A stretch of DNA of 64,000 nucleotides from Sarcocystis neurona (taxonomy: Eukaryota; Apicomplexa; Conoidasida; Eucoccidiorida; Sarcocystidae). Below the pieces are notes generated by a model, which saw nothing but the letters and a program-made list of their open reading frames with translations, did not search any database and had not been told where the DNA came from. Positions within the stretch are counted from its first letter, which is position 1. Every line of letters begins with the position of its first letter. Where the stretch lies: positions 2,296,828-2,360,827 of the forward strand of contig KL647301.1 in NCBI GenBank assembly GCA_000727475.1, given 5' to 3'. Shown here in pieces: positions 50,001-59,322 of this stretch. Both the position numbers and the translations under genes were made by a program.

Positions 50001-51399
50001 CAGCAATCAGAGGAGAAGAGATGGATGCAGGTAATGAAGGAGACGACGACGAAAGGGGAGAGGTATCATGCTCCCACACTTGATGCCCGTCACGTCCGCG
50101 AAACGCAAAGCCACGCCCTGCCGTCCTCTTCGAAGTCTTCTTGGCTCCTGCTGCAGCAGCTGCGATTACTCGACTGCTACTGGTGCCGCATGCGTCCCCT
50201 TGGAAGCTGCGAGCTCTTACCTTTCGCTTCGGTAGCAGTAACGGCCTGCGGTGGCCCTCTGCGCCATCACCGTCTTCGCCCTCTCGATATGCAGTAGCGT
50301 CCTCCTGGTGCTCAATTCCCTCTTCTGTTCTGCAGCAGCTTCTCTCCTTCTCCTCCCTCGGTGGCATGTAAGACGCGGTCTGTGCTGCCGTCGGTTCCGG
50401 CGTGCAACACGGGCTGTCGTCGACCATCTCTTGCAGTCGCATGTTGCTTGCTCCCATCTGCGGCGGGATACAGCAGAGAGTTCCACTTGCCTCCTGCTGC
50501 TGCAAGGTGGTGCTCGTTGCATTCTGCTGTTGCATCCTTGCGGTTGTAGACTGCTGCTGAAAACTGCTCGCTGTCAGCAGGTGCGGCGTACGGGACGTGC
50601 CCAGCAAAGTGTCGACACCAGCTGCTGACTGAAGCGTGACGCAGTGCGGAGATATCTGCAGCTGCTGCTGTTCTGCACCTGCCGTTGAGGGACCAACGGC
50701 TTCACGAAATTGATGACTGCTGCAGCTGCAGCAAGTGCTTCCGGCTGCGCCGCCCTCGGTGATAATGGTCTTACTGTTGCTGCTCCTGCTGTCCTCTTCA
50801 AAAGTCTTTATTGCATTACCATGCTTCAACAAACTGTTTCCCCCCTCCCTCGCTGCTGCTTCTCGTTTCTCAATCAAAGCATATGCACGACAGGGCGAAA
50901 CCGATGGCTGGTGCTCGCAGCCTGCCTTATCCGTAGCTCTACCGCTGCACCTGCGGCTGTTCTGCGTCTCCGCGCTCCCGTGGTTGGGTCTTGCTGGCGT
51001 CGATGGACCGCCTGGTGGAGAAGAAGAAGCAGCAGGAGCCCCCCCAAAAGACGGCGGCACCCGATCAGGAGGAACATGGTGTGGGGTAGCGGCAGCTGCT
51101 TCCTGATTGTGCGGTGTTACTCCTCCCTCTTCATACGCCGTTGTTGCTCTTGCAGCAGTGCAGTCATCTAACAGGGAAATTCTACTTTTCTCCGTCTCTC
51201 CATCGCCTAGGCGTTCCGCTGCGTCCCCCCCGCGTTGGTCCACTGCATCCGTGCTCCTGCTGGTGCTACTCTTCCCGCTGTTGCTGTGCCTGTCGATTAT
51301 CTCGCTGTTGCGGCTGCTGAGCGCTGCATCCTGCGAGTCATCAACTATTGTTTCTAGCAGAGGCTCTCCCTCTCGCAGCTGCGTGCTAGGGCACCTCAT
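35323..51399 (-). CDS. Major facilitator superfamily transporter with long N-terminal extension, at least nine exons
   Basis: Minus-strand exons: 51399-49643, 48561-48459, 47177-46988, 46337-45886 (donor likely), a central block 43108-41794 (internal structure unresolved), 40441-40248, 38863-38732, 36778-36679, 35422-35323 (TAA). Apart from the central block, junctions are GT..AG and in phase. Exon 1 encodes about 550 hydrophilic, Gln/Ser/Ala-rich residues and then TM1. Exons 2-3 give MFS motif A (GLAVDRVDRSK) and further membrane segments. After the loop, RKIPYLVAASDAVRALGAG, GMTVKFFPIFF, NAASPLTRSIVMDF, RNRGKWNAVQSF and the exon 8-9 join INMRFAFFVTGAVYM form the C-terminal half. It should carry a small solute across a membrane; the substrate is unknown. 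An acidic dileucine (E10xxxL14L15) suggests endosomal or vacuolar targeting. Length would be roughly 1,350-1,450 residues, several times a normal MFS protein. Confidence 0.87.
37164..37205. repeat. TA microsatellite in transporter intron
   Basis: TATATATATATATA followed by TGTGCGTACCCATATATAAATATA, in the intron between the exons at 38732-38863 and 36679-36778. Confidence 0.8.
37985..38055. repeat. TA/TATG microsatellite in transporter intron
   Basis: (TA)n with TACATG and CGTATA interruptions, in the same intron as the 37164-37205 tract. Confidence 0.8.
38870..40190. repeat. CAG-rich intron of the transporter gene
   Basis: The intron between exons 40441-40248 and 38863-38732 is about 1.4 kb and dominated by CAG/GCA triplets. 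This produces overlapping open frames of 60-160 codons on both strands that would encode poly-Gln/Ser/Ala or Leu/Cys runs. The flanking exons join in phase and in family order, so these frames are intronic. Confidence 0.7.
40911..41050. repeat. 71-bp duplication and long (TA)n run in transporter intron
   Basis: Copies of ATCCGCTGACGTCC begin at 40911 and 40982, each followed by TGTA(T/C)TCATCC and a TA-rich end. The second copy runs into an uninterrupted TA run of about 26 bases (about 41023-41049). Confidence 0.8.
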
Positions 51400-54300
51400 C
51401 CTTTCACGTCAGCACCCCTACAGCGACGTTTTACGACTCCAGTCTGTTACCCCTCAAGGATACTTACGAGCAGCCTGCTGTGCAGTGCATGCTATTGTTG
51501 CTGCTCTGCTGTTGCTGCCGATGCCCATCCCCCGCTGGTTTTGCTGCTCAGTTTCTGCCGTTGCCGTTCATTCCCTGTTGCGACTGCTGCTCATTTCCGG
51601 CTGCCTTTGTTCCTCACCACCTGCTCTTGGTCGTGTTCAGTTGCAATACCTCCTGCTCCCCGTTAGCAGGCCGTGGTAGCTGCTACCGCGACACAGTGCT
51701 GATACTATAAATAACCGCAAATCCTCTACCAGCAGCAAACTGTGGGCAGCTGCAGCATCGCCCTGCGGTTCCTCCCTATCACGCCGCTCTATGCTTCTGC
51801 TGTGGTTGCCCAACGACCACACAGACGCAGTTCTGCGAAGAAATAGAGCCTGTTTCTTTCTTTGGAAGTACTTCATCCATAGTCTATACACTTTTTGTTC
51901 ACCTTCGCAGTCCGAGCAAGAGTCGCGCCACACCACACCTCGCCGTTCACTCTAGGTAACTTCGTAAGCTGCGCGGTCCTAGGGCTCTGTACACCTCCAG
52001 CGCGCCCTTCATGCTGCTGTTACTCGCTGTAAATGCTGTTTTTTTGTGTGGCTCCTGTGATCACTGCGAATCCTAGGAATGCAGTTTGTATACGTTCGGC
52101 TGCTGCTGTTGCTGCAGCTGTCACCGCTGCGGCTGTTGCGGCTGCCGTCGTCGCTGCTGCTGTCGGTCCTGCTGTCGTCGTCGCTGCTACGGGTTCACCT
52201 GTCTGCTTAAGCTGTGCGCTCTTGACTGTTAGTGCTCCAGTCGTAATTGTCTCAGGTAGTGCTGCTGGGACCAATGAAACACCATCTTACTCGGGCCTGT
52301 GAGACTGCCACCACGTTACGCAGACACCACCTGCGAATGTTGCCGCCGCCGTGGCTGCTGGTGGTCGCGGCACCGAGGCCTTCTCAGTTTTGCGGTGGCA
52401 CCTGGTGCTGGTGCGGCACTTCTTGTACATTTGTCCACTGCGCTGGGAACGGCGATGCATCAGCGTCATTGCTCTGCCTTTTCTTAGTTGAACAGCAATT
52501 GCACTGCTTGCTGCACGGCCGATGGTGTTGCCGCCCACTTTGCTGCACCCCTGTGGTGTTCGCTGATTGTGCGCTGCCGGCAGGGAGGCCCCAGGTTATG
52601 CTACGCATATATATCTGTGAAACAGGTACCTGTTAATGTGTCTTAGCCGGCGCCCAGAAGCAGGATGAAGTTGAAGGTAGAAGCTGCTGCATGACAAGCT
52701 CTATATTTGAAGGGAGGTGTGATGACAGAGGTAATCAGGTGTGTATGAAGACCCTGCATGCGTTGCCCGCGGCACCCTCGTAGCAATTGGCTGGCAGAGC
52801 AAGCGCTACAGGAGCACTTGACACCTACTGTGGGGCCCTCTATACTGGTGGCTGATACCTTGGATAAAGAAGAAGCAAACGATACGGCTTTTCCTTCAGT
52901 TTTCCTTTTGTATGGCTTCTGGTGACGACTGCGGCACCGAGAGCCGGCAAGAAGAGAGGTTCCCTGACGCCGAACTACCCCCCGCCCATGTGTGTGTGAA
53001 TGCGGACGCCCTGGCGTATACGTTCACACGTAGGCTCCCGCTCACGCGACACCGTACTCGTAACACCTTAATCATAAGGCAACGCACACAGTGACCACGG
53101 TACGATGAAGAGACCGGCTGAGTAGGGGGGGCGCGTGGAAAGCTCGCAGAATACCACGTGTGTGCTACAACAATGGACGCGACTGGTAGGTGTGGTGGAC
53201 ACAAGCAGCATTGCATTGTGGAACCAGCGATACCCTCAATTCAGTTATTTTCTTAGCAAACGCGACCCACGTGACTCCATCACGTCTAATTTTCTGGAAG
53301 TTCCGGGTGACCTAGCTCCAATGTTGGAACCTGCATCATTCACCCTAACAAGAACACGGTAGCGGACGTGCTCTGAGGCCTACCACACGATGAACGTAAA
53401 GTACCCCATGTGCGCATTCCCAACCACGTGCAGCACTATTCTGTTGAGCTGAAGTGGTTGGTGGTTGTAGCTTTGGGAACGCCCATCTATGCATGTGCGG
53501 CGGATCCAACGACGACCTTCCTCCAGCTTTGCGTCAAGTATGCTAATGCACGTCGTAGGACACGATTGAAAGTAGAATTGAGCCGACTCAACGTCAGCTG
53601 TCCCACAGCGACCACCTGCCATTTGCTCCACAACTTAATCACATCTGTGGGGTTGCATATCCCCGCAAACGAAACTGGTGCGAGGATCCATACACACACC
53701 ACAAACTGCCGCCGAACTAATGCCTGCAGGAAGGTGCTCTGTCGGGCGCAGAAAGATATACATACGTATGTCATGGACAGCGACACAATACGCCGACAAC
53801 GTTTGAGCAAAGGCTCACACTGAGGAAGACGCGCAGTGCCGACGCAAGCAAGCTGCAGGAAAGCACTGCGTCAGGGTGCCTGCATCCTTTTCAAAGAATC
53901 TTCTTACAATTTGTTGGAGTGGAAAGCGAGGAGCGGGTTTTTGCAGCAGCACTCAATGTCTCACTTCGTGACAGCAGTATGCTGTGCACTCAACTAATTC
54001 TTACTTTGATTCTTCCACTCTGTATATTGGACTTTGTATACGGCGTATGCAGTAGATTACATCGCGGTGAGTTGCACTATCCTGAATCGGTCGTAACGAC
54101 TACCTTCAGGGGAACTGTGTAGCCTCACTGCCTGGCATTGAAGTCTCTGTGAAATCCGCCCTTTTCTTGGCAGTCCAGGATGGAAACGACGCACTACTAT
54201 CTGCAGGAGTACTTTACTTAATTACTTACACGAACGCTACCGCCGCCCCAAGCCATTCTGATCGACTAATCAGTCTGCAATGCGTTGAGGCAGTTCCGCG

Positions 54301-56025
54301 TACCTTAGCAAGGTATGCGGTAGGAGTCTGATATATAGATGGTTGAAGACTCAAAGCACGTGACGCGTTTGCACAGGTGTGCCACTCTTACACCGTCGCA
54401 GAAGTAAGAAAGGGGCATCCGTGGCGAGCCTCAGAATGAGAATTCAGCGTTCCGTCGCATTCCGTCGCAGACTACTCGGCACTCTCCTTCAGGCGCATCG
54501 CAGTACGGCGTAGCGTGAGCACGCCGTGCAAGATACACCACAGAGTACCTGGCTGTACATGCGCTGATGAAACGTTTCTCAAAGCTTAGGGAAGATGACA
54601 GATATCTCGGAGACCGTCGTCTCTTGTTGGAAGGTGGCGTCTACCTTTGAAATTCTGCCCGTACCAGAAGACCACTGGGCATATTTGTTTTGGAGCACTC
54701 AAGCAAAAAATTCCAAAGTGCACCCCCTTCAGGTTCCGCGCACCGTGCGTTGACTTTCATCCCTTTCGCAGCACGACGCAGTCCCGACATTAGACACTCT
54801 GCTCCGTGGCGTAGAGCATATGGTAGTTACGTCTTTTTTATCTTGCATGGCACAGTTGAGTACCGAACACGTATTTTGGTTAAGCAACACAATCTTCAAA
54901 CGTATATACTTGCCACGACTATGGGACGGTACAGTGGCTAGCGGATATCGCAGGCACGACCACACGGTGATTACTCGATACGCCGTATTGGGTGTCAGCA
55001 GCGTGATACCGGCAATTCCTAGAGCTCCGCTGCGAGGTGAGCTGAGGTTCGCTGCAGTTTTCGAGGCACGCAAGAATGAGTCTTGAAGGTTCGCGGACTT
55101 GGCGTGAGTCGACTCAGCTTGTCTTTTGGTGTTTCCTCTCCGAGAAACGCGGTCTTCGGGTGTCAACCTGCCAGGTCAACAGCCCGGTAGGTTCTATCGT
55201 CGAACCGTCGGTGTACGGTAAGGCCCTTCGGGAGACCGGCAGAAGGGTAACGGCTGGCATCTCACGCTCACGCCTCAACTCCGTCGCGTCCCCCCTTGTC
55301 TATGGGTGGGCATAAGCACGGACTAAATCTGCGCTGAAATTCGAGGTACCGAGCCGTATATCCACCGGTGTCAGTGCGCAGTGTTATGTCATGGGAACGC
55401 AGGCGCTCTGCTCTGCATCCTCTCGAGTTCCTGAGAACACTGGAAACATACTGTCAGCATGTGGAACTGCAGACTGGGCTAGTCCAGGCCATTACAAAGA
55501 TGACGCGTCCGTGGTTTAATTGTTGCGGGTTGTCTGCGCACCACGCACATTGCCGCAAACTGCTACGCAGACTACGCCGACGGTAAATGCTTTAGATAGT
55601 TCCTGCTGGTGGCCTGATTATGGACTTTCTTCTCGAAGTCCGGCTTGGTGTACTGCTGAGTTTTTTGGAAGGCAATTCCGGTGGGGACAGCAAGCCCCTA
55701 ACCATAACTTTGGCAACTCCAGAGCACTCAAAGCGAGATGCCTCTGCAAGAAAAGAAGCTCAGGAAAGCAACGCGCCTCTACGGTTCTCTTCCACACAAC
55801 AAGAGCGCAGTAAAAACTGCGCTAACCTTGCAGCATGCAGCTGGACCCTCATCAACTTGTCTGATGCATGTTACGATACGCTGAAGTATGCACCTTCCTC
55901 TCAACATAGATTACAGGTCTGTAGCCATGGCCGACGTCCTGCATATTTCAAGTTGACCTCCGAACGCCCGGCGACAGATCAACAGAGGTAGTTGCCGTCC
56001 CTAAAGATATTCACAGTGCAGACGG
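51400..56025. other. Repeat-poor spacer upstream of the transporter gene
   Basis: It contains the transporter's upstream region, a GCT/GTC-rich stretch at about 52090-52190 (with an 89-codon ATG frame at 52033-52302 encoding Ala/Val runs, not convincing as a gene), a probable RNase H remnant (53161-53378), and otherwise short unrelated frames. Microsatellites are almost absent from 52.6 kb onward. Confidence 0.55.
53161..53378 (+). mobile_element. Probable decayed Ty3/gypsy-type RNase H fragment
   Basis: The plus-strand translation near 53180-53275 reads VVDTSSIAL, then NQRYPQFSYFLSKRDPRDS. This resembles the start of retroelement RNase H (a TDAS-type aspartate followed by a P.AYFSKKL.P.E-like segment). 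About 100 bases later, in another frame, CIIHPNKNTVADVL ends at a stop (53373-53375) and resembles the domain's C-terminal NxVADALSR signature. The spacing is roughly half the normal length and the frame shifts, so this would be a broken copy with an internal deletion. No long terminal repeats are visible. The match rests on motif reading only. Confidence 0.4.
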
Positions 56026-57051
56026 TCACGACACCTGCTGGTCTTTGACCTTCTGCGCCGCTTTTTCTTTCCTCACCCAGTTCTTTATAGACATAGTGAA
56101 TCCTGGGTCCACGCCACGTAGAGCTGCCCTTGAGCTCACTGACGTGAGCAACTCTACAAAACCCCAGATCGCTATCGCGAGAGCCGGGAAAGCACCGCCA
56201 GAGAGAGCGCTAGCCAAAAGACCGAAGACTGAACGCTTCACACCTTTGATGGCAGGGAGTTTAGGGCGCGGAATTGATCTCTCAAAAAGTAGCGACGATC
56301 TCCGTCTGGCTTCCGACGTCGTCGTCCTTCGTTTGCTACGGTGACCCCGCGAATCCCTGATAGGCCGTTCGTTCCTCTCACGAAGATCATTACTTGCTGC
56401 AGAAGTCTTTTTGGCGCTGGAGTTTTGCTCCTCCGCCTGTTCCCGCGTATCTCCCTGTAAAGCAGGAGCAACGCCGCCCCATATCAGTTGGTCACCTTGC
56501 ACGGCCCTGGCGTCCAGCGGTAAACCGTGAACGACTGGTGACGCAAGACGCCCAGCAGATGAAGGCTTCAGAACAACTGTCTCTTCTGGGATGGGGTCAG
56601 TCATCCCCGTACCCTGTGCATGGCTCTGGAGTCCAGTAGTCCACCACCCCTGCTCGTCTACCGCATTTTCCCTGGACGTGGAAACTTGCGGTCCTGTTTG
56701 GTGTTTACGCGCACATTGTCGATCACCATCAACGCATCCATCGGACACGGCATCCAAATGTGGACCAAATGCACCAGAGCCCAGGTTGTTTTGTGATATC
56801 GCATATTCGCTGCTTCCCAAGCAAAAAACGAGACCGTTGAGAACATGAACCATGACTGACGCAAACCATGCCCTCCAACCGTTTGTGGAAACTCGGAGGC
56901 GTTCCATTATCAATATTTTCGTATTGCTCGAAAAATTGCTGCTCCGTGCGGTCAAACACTGTCTTTGGGCGTACAGAATCGCTTTGCGGGCGCGTATTTT
57001 GCGCAGGGGCTCCGTGAAAACACTTCTTGCGGGAGGACTGCTTAACCACAT
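56026..57051 (-). CDS. Predicted secreted or membrane-anchored hypothetical protein, intronless
   Basis: A 341-codon frame runs from an ATG at 57051 to TGA at 56028-56026. A second ATG at 56907 (residue 49) directly precedes a hydrophobic stretch (WFASVMVHVLNGLVFCLG) that resembles a signal peptide. Using the first ATG the signal would be recessed, which is common for apicomplexan secretory-organelle proteins; using the second it would be a normal signal peptide on a 293-residue protein. The middle is hydrophilic and charged, with a basic Ser/Arg-rich patch (RSKRRTTTSEARRRSS). A second hydrophobic segment near residues 275-302 (GLLASALSGGAFPALAIAIW) would anchor the protein, leaving a short basic tail. 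I recognise no family. It lies alone in repeat-poor DNA. A dense-granule or surface protein is possible, but that is inference. Confidence 0.55.
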   Translation of the reverse strand: MWLSSPPARSVFTEPLRKIRARKAILYAQRQCLTARSSNFSSNTKILIMERLRVSTNGWRAWFASVMVHVLNGLVFCLGSSEYAISQNNLGSGAFGPHLDAVSDGCVDGDRQCARKHQTGPQVSTSRENAVDEQGWWTTGLQSHAQGTGMTDPIPEETVVLKPSSAGRLASPVVHGLPLDARAVQGDQLIWGGVAPALQGDTREQAEEQNSSAKKTSAASNDLRERNERPIRDSRGHRSKRRTTTSEARRRSSLLFERSIPRPKLPAIKGVKRSVFGLLASALSGGAFPALAIAIWGFVELLTSVSSRAALRGVDPGFTMSIKNWVRKEKAAQKVKDQQVS

Positions 57052-58329
57052 TCACGTCGGAAATGCTTGTGAGAAGCAGCTGAGAGATTTTCAAGGCAAT
57101 TTTTCAACAGTTCACCCACTATCACCGTTGCCCATGGAGGCAGGATACCCTCCGCGACAGGGTCCACGTGTCTAGAAAATATGACGTTGGAGTTACCAAA
57201 TTTCGACAAAAACTGTACCACTCGGAGGGACTTCGGAATGCCACAGAAAAATTTTTGCGCTACAACGGATCTACAGATCTACTACAGCACGTGAGGGAAC
57301 CATGCAGCTCCCTCCCCGAATTCCTACGAGAGGAGGCCATGTCTGGTTTCGCGTGGTCCCCGGATTCGTAGGTGGCGAGAGAGCACACGGAAAGTCCATG
57401 CTCGCCCCCGCGCCACGCTCAGCGCTGTACACCTGCCGGCTCCTGCGGCCACTTAGAGGCAGCATATCTTTTCAAGGACATGAAGATACACTAGTTTAGA
57501 AGAGCCTACGTGTGACGCTTGAAGCATGAACATTTGGGCAGTGACTACGTGTGCGGCACCGCCTCTGGCATAGGCGGGACGAGACAAGCGGTGATACACA
57601 GTGAAAACCAGCAATCACATGCAGGCGAAAACGCTTACCTGTTTCGTAGTGATGCTTTGTCTTTGGCCTCGCCAGAGCCTTTCTCTGCGGTTATGTCACC
57701 CCCGTCGCGGACGACGTGCTCTTGGTAGTTCCCGGGGACCGCTAGCTGGAGGGGGCAAACCATTACTTTCGAATCGATGGATCCTCAAGGCCGTTCTGCT
57801 CTGCCAGCTAGCGTACACTACTTTCAGTGGGCGGCACCCACGTGCGCGCTCTTGCACAAGTGTGGCGCCATACTGACTTCGGTTGGAGATGCGCGCAGCC
57901 GCGATACGGCAAGAGTGACACGACCCGGTCCTGCCGCCGCGGGTGCTGCATTATGAAAATGTTCGGGATTTATTCGTAATCCGGCTCCTGCGTTAGCTTA
58001 CAATATCGACTTGAGGCCGTCACGAGTGCCCAGAGTGGTCACGCTCAAAGAAAGCGCCTCGTATGCTTTTGTTTGCCAAGTTTGGGCACAAGTGGGTTTG
58101 AAAGCCTGTTTGCTGATACCTGCGTGGTCGCAGTTCCTACCCCTGTGAAGAAGATAACGTGATGAAGAACGGCGCGCCATCACCGAGCCTACCGACTGCT
58201 CTTGTCACTTCATTGTAACCCTGTCAAAACGGTAGAGTGAACAGCCCCGCTGATTTCCTGGCATACAAAAGGTTTTCAAAAGCTGAGCGGTCGCCCACGT
58301 CGGCCCGATTTGACCAAGCAAAGGCACAC

Positions 58330-58660
58330 TGCTGCAGGTCGTGGCCTGCATGGAGCTTCCCACGGAAGAACGGCGAGCAACGGGACTATCCTAATCGTCG
58401 ACACATTATCTGCCGCATTACGACCTGCGTGTGAATAGGACGCGATGCAACCATATTAAGTCTACGTTAACAAGCGGTGGCGAGGCAAGGTATCTGGACG
58501 AACAGCAGACTTCTTCAGTCGCCTGAAAGTGCTTGGAAACAAGCGCTTTCGCGTTGACCCGCGTCCCTCCAGCGCGGGATCCAACGACGAAGATAGACTT
58601 CTGTATAGAAATCGAGTAAGCAAATGCCCCATGGCAGCTGCGCACTGCTAGCAGGGTCCC
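58330..58660 (+). mobile_element. Probable decayed Ty3/gypsy reverse transcriptase fragment
   Basis: Three landmarks of the gypsy reverse transcriptase appear on the plus strand in the right order. They are SWPAWSFPRKNGEQR (about 58344-58388, resembling the SPWxSPVVxVxKKxGxxR block), ADFFSRLKVLGNKRFRVDP (about 58505-58561, resembling xxFSKxDLxxGYxQIRVxP), and KCPMAAAHC (about 58621-58650, at the place of the MPFGLTNAP block). Spacings of about 48 and 40 codons compare with roughly 40 and 36 in intact elements. Stops and a frame change between the blocks show that it is dead. No catalytic YxDD motif was found after it, and no terminal repeats are visible. The call depends on remembered consensus. 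Confidence 0.45.
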
Positions 58661-59117
58661 ATACCGCTGCGATTGGTGAGAAGCTGCGGAGCGCCGTACT
58701 GTTGGAGACTTCTGCACGTCTTTTCGTCCTGCGAAGTACGTCGCTGGCAGGTTCCACCACGGTCGCACACTGTGTCTATCCGTCGCTTTCGTAGTGCGAA
58801 GACGCTACATTTACAGCAATATGTAAGGAACTGTGTGAATTCCAGGAGGAAAAACAATATGATAGAGCGTCTTCCATGCCATTGCTGCCCGCACACAATC
58901 GTAACAACACCCTCGTTGTGCCGAGCGAGGTCTCAAAGCCTGACGTACCACGCGGTAATGGCGGAAATCAGCACTCTACCGTTCTGCAAACATAAGCTTG
59001 TGTGCTGTCCTTTCGCGTTGTTGCAACGTCGCTGTCAAAAGCATTCGTGAGCTTTCAGTGAACTAAGTCCGTTGCAGTAGCCCACTTTATCAGCCTCGCC
59101 CGAGTTGAAAGCCAGTG

Positions 59118-59322
59118 TTCCAGATAATTATCTCCATCTTGGAGCTGTGAAAGTGCGGAAGTGCATCGACAGTTAAAAACGGTACTGACCACATTCCGAT
59201 ATTACTACCCGCAAGGATGCTGTTCCAGATGAAAATCGTCTGCATCTGAAAGCTGTGAAGGTGCGTCGGCAATAAAAAAGGATACTGAGCACAATTCCAT
59301 ATTACTACCCGCAAGGAAGCTG
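59118..59322. repeat. 105-bp imperfect tandem duplication
   Basis: Two units begin TTCCAGAT at 59118 and 59223 and end GCAAGGATGCTG / GCAAGGAAGCTG. Between, they share AGCTGTGAA(A/G)GTGCG, the (A)CTGACCACATTC / ACTGAGCACAATTC segment and a perfectly conserved ATATTACTACCCGCAAGGA-type block. The copies have diverged by substitutions and small indels. Confidence 0.85.

Noticed and set aside
55620..55991. 123-codon plus-strand frame ending just before the convergent secreted-protein gene
   Set aside because: The N-terminus is only weakly hydrophobic and no family is recognised; conservation data would be needed.
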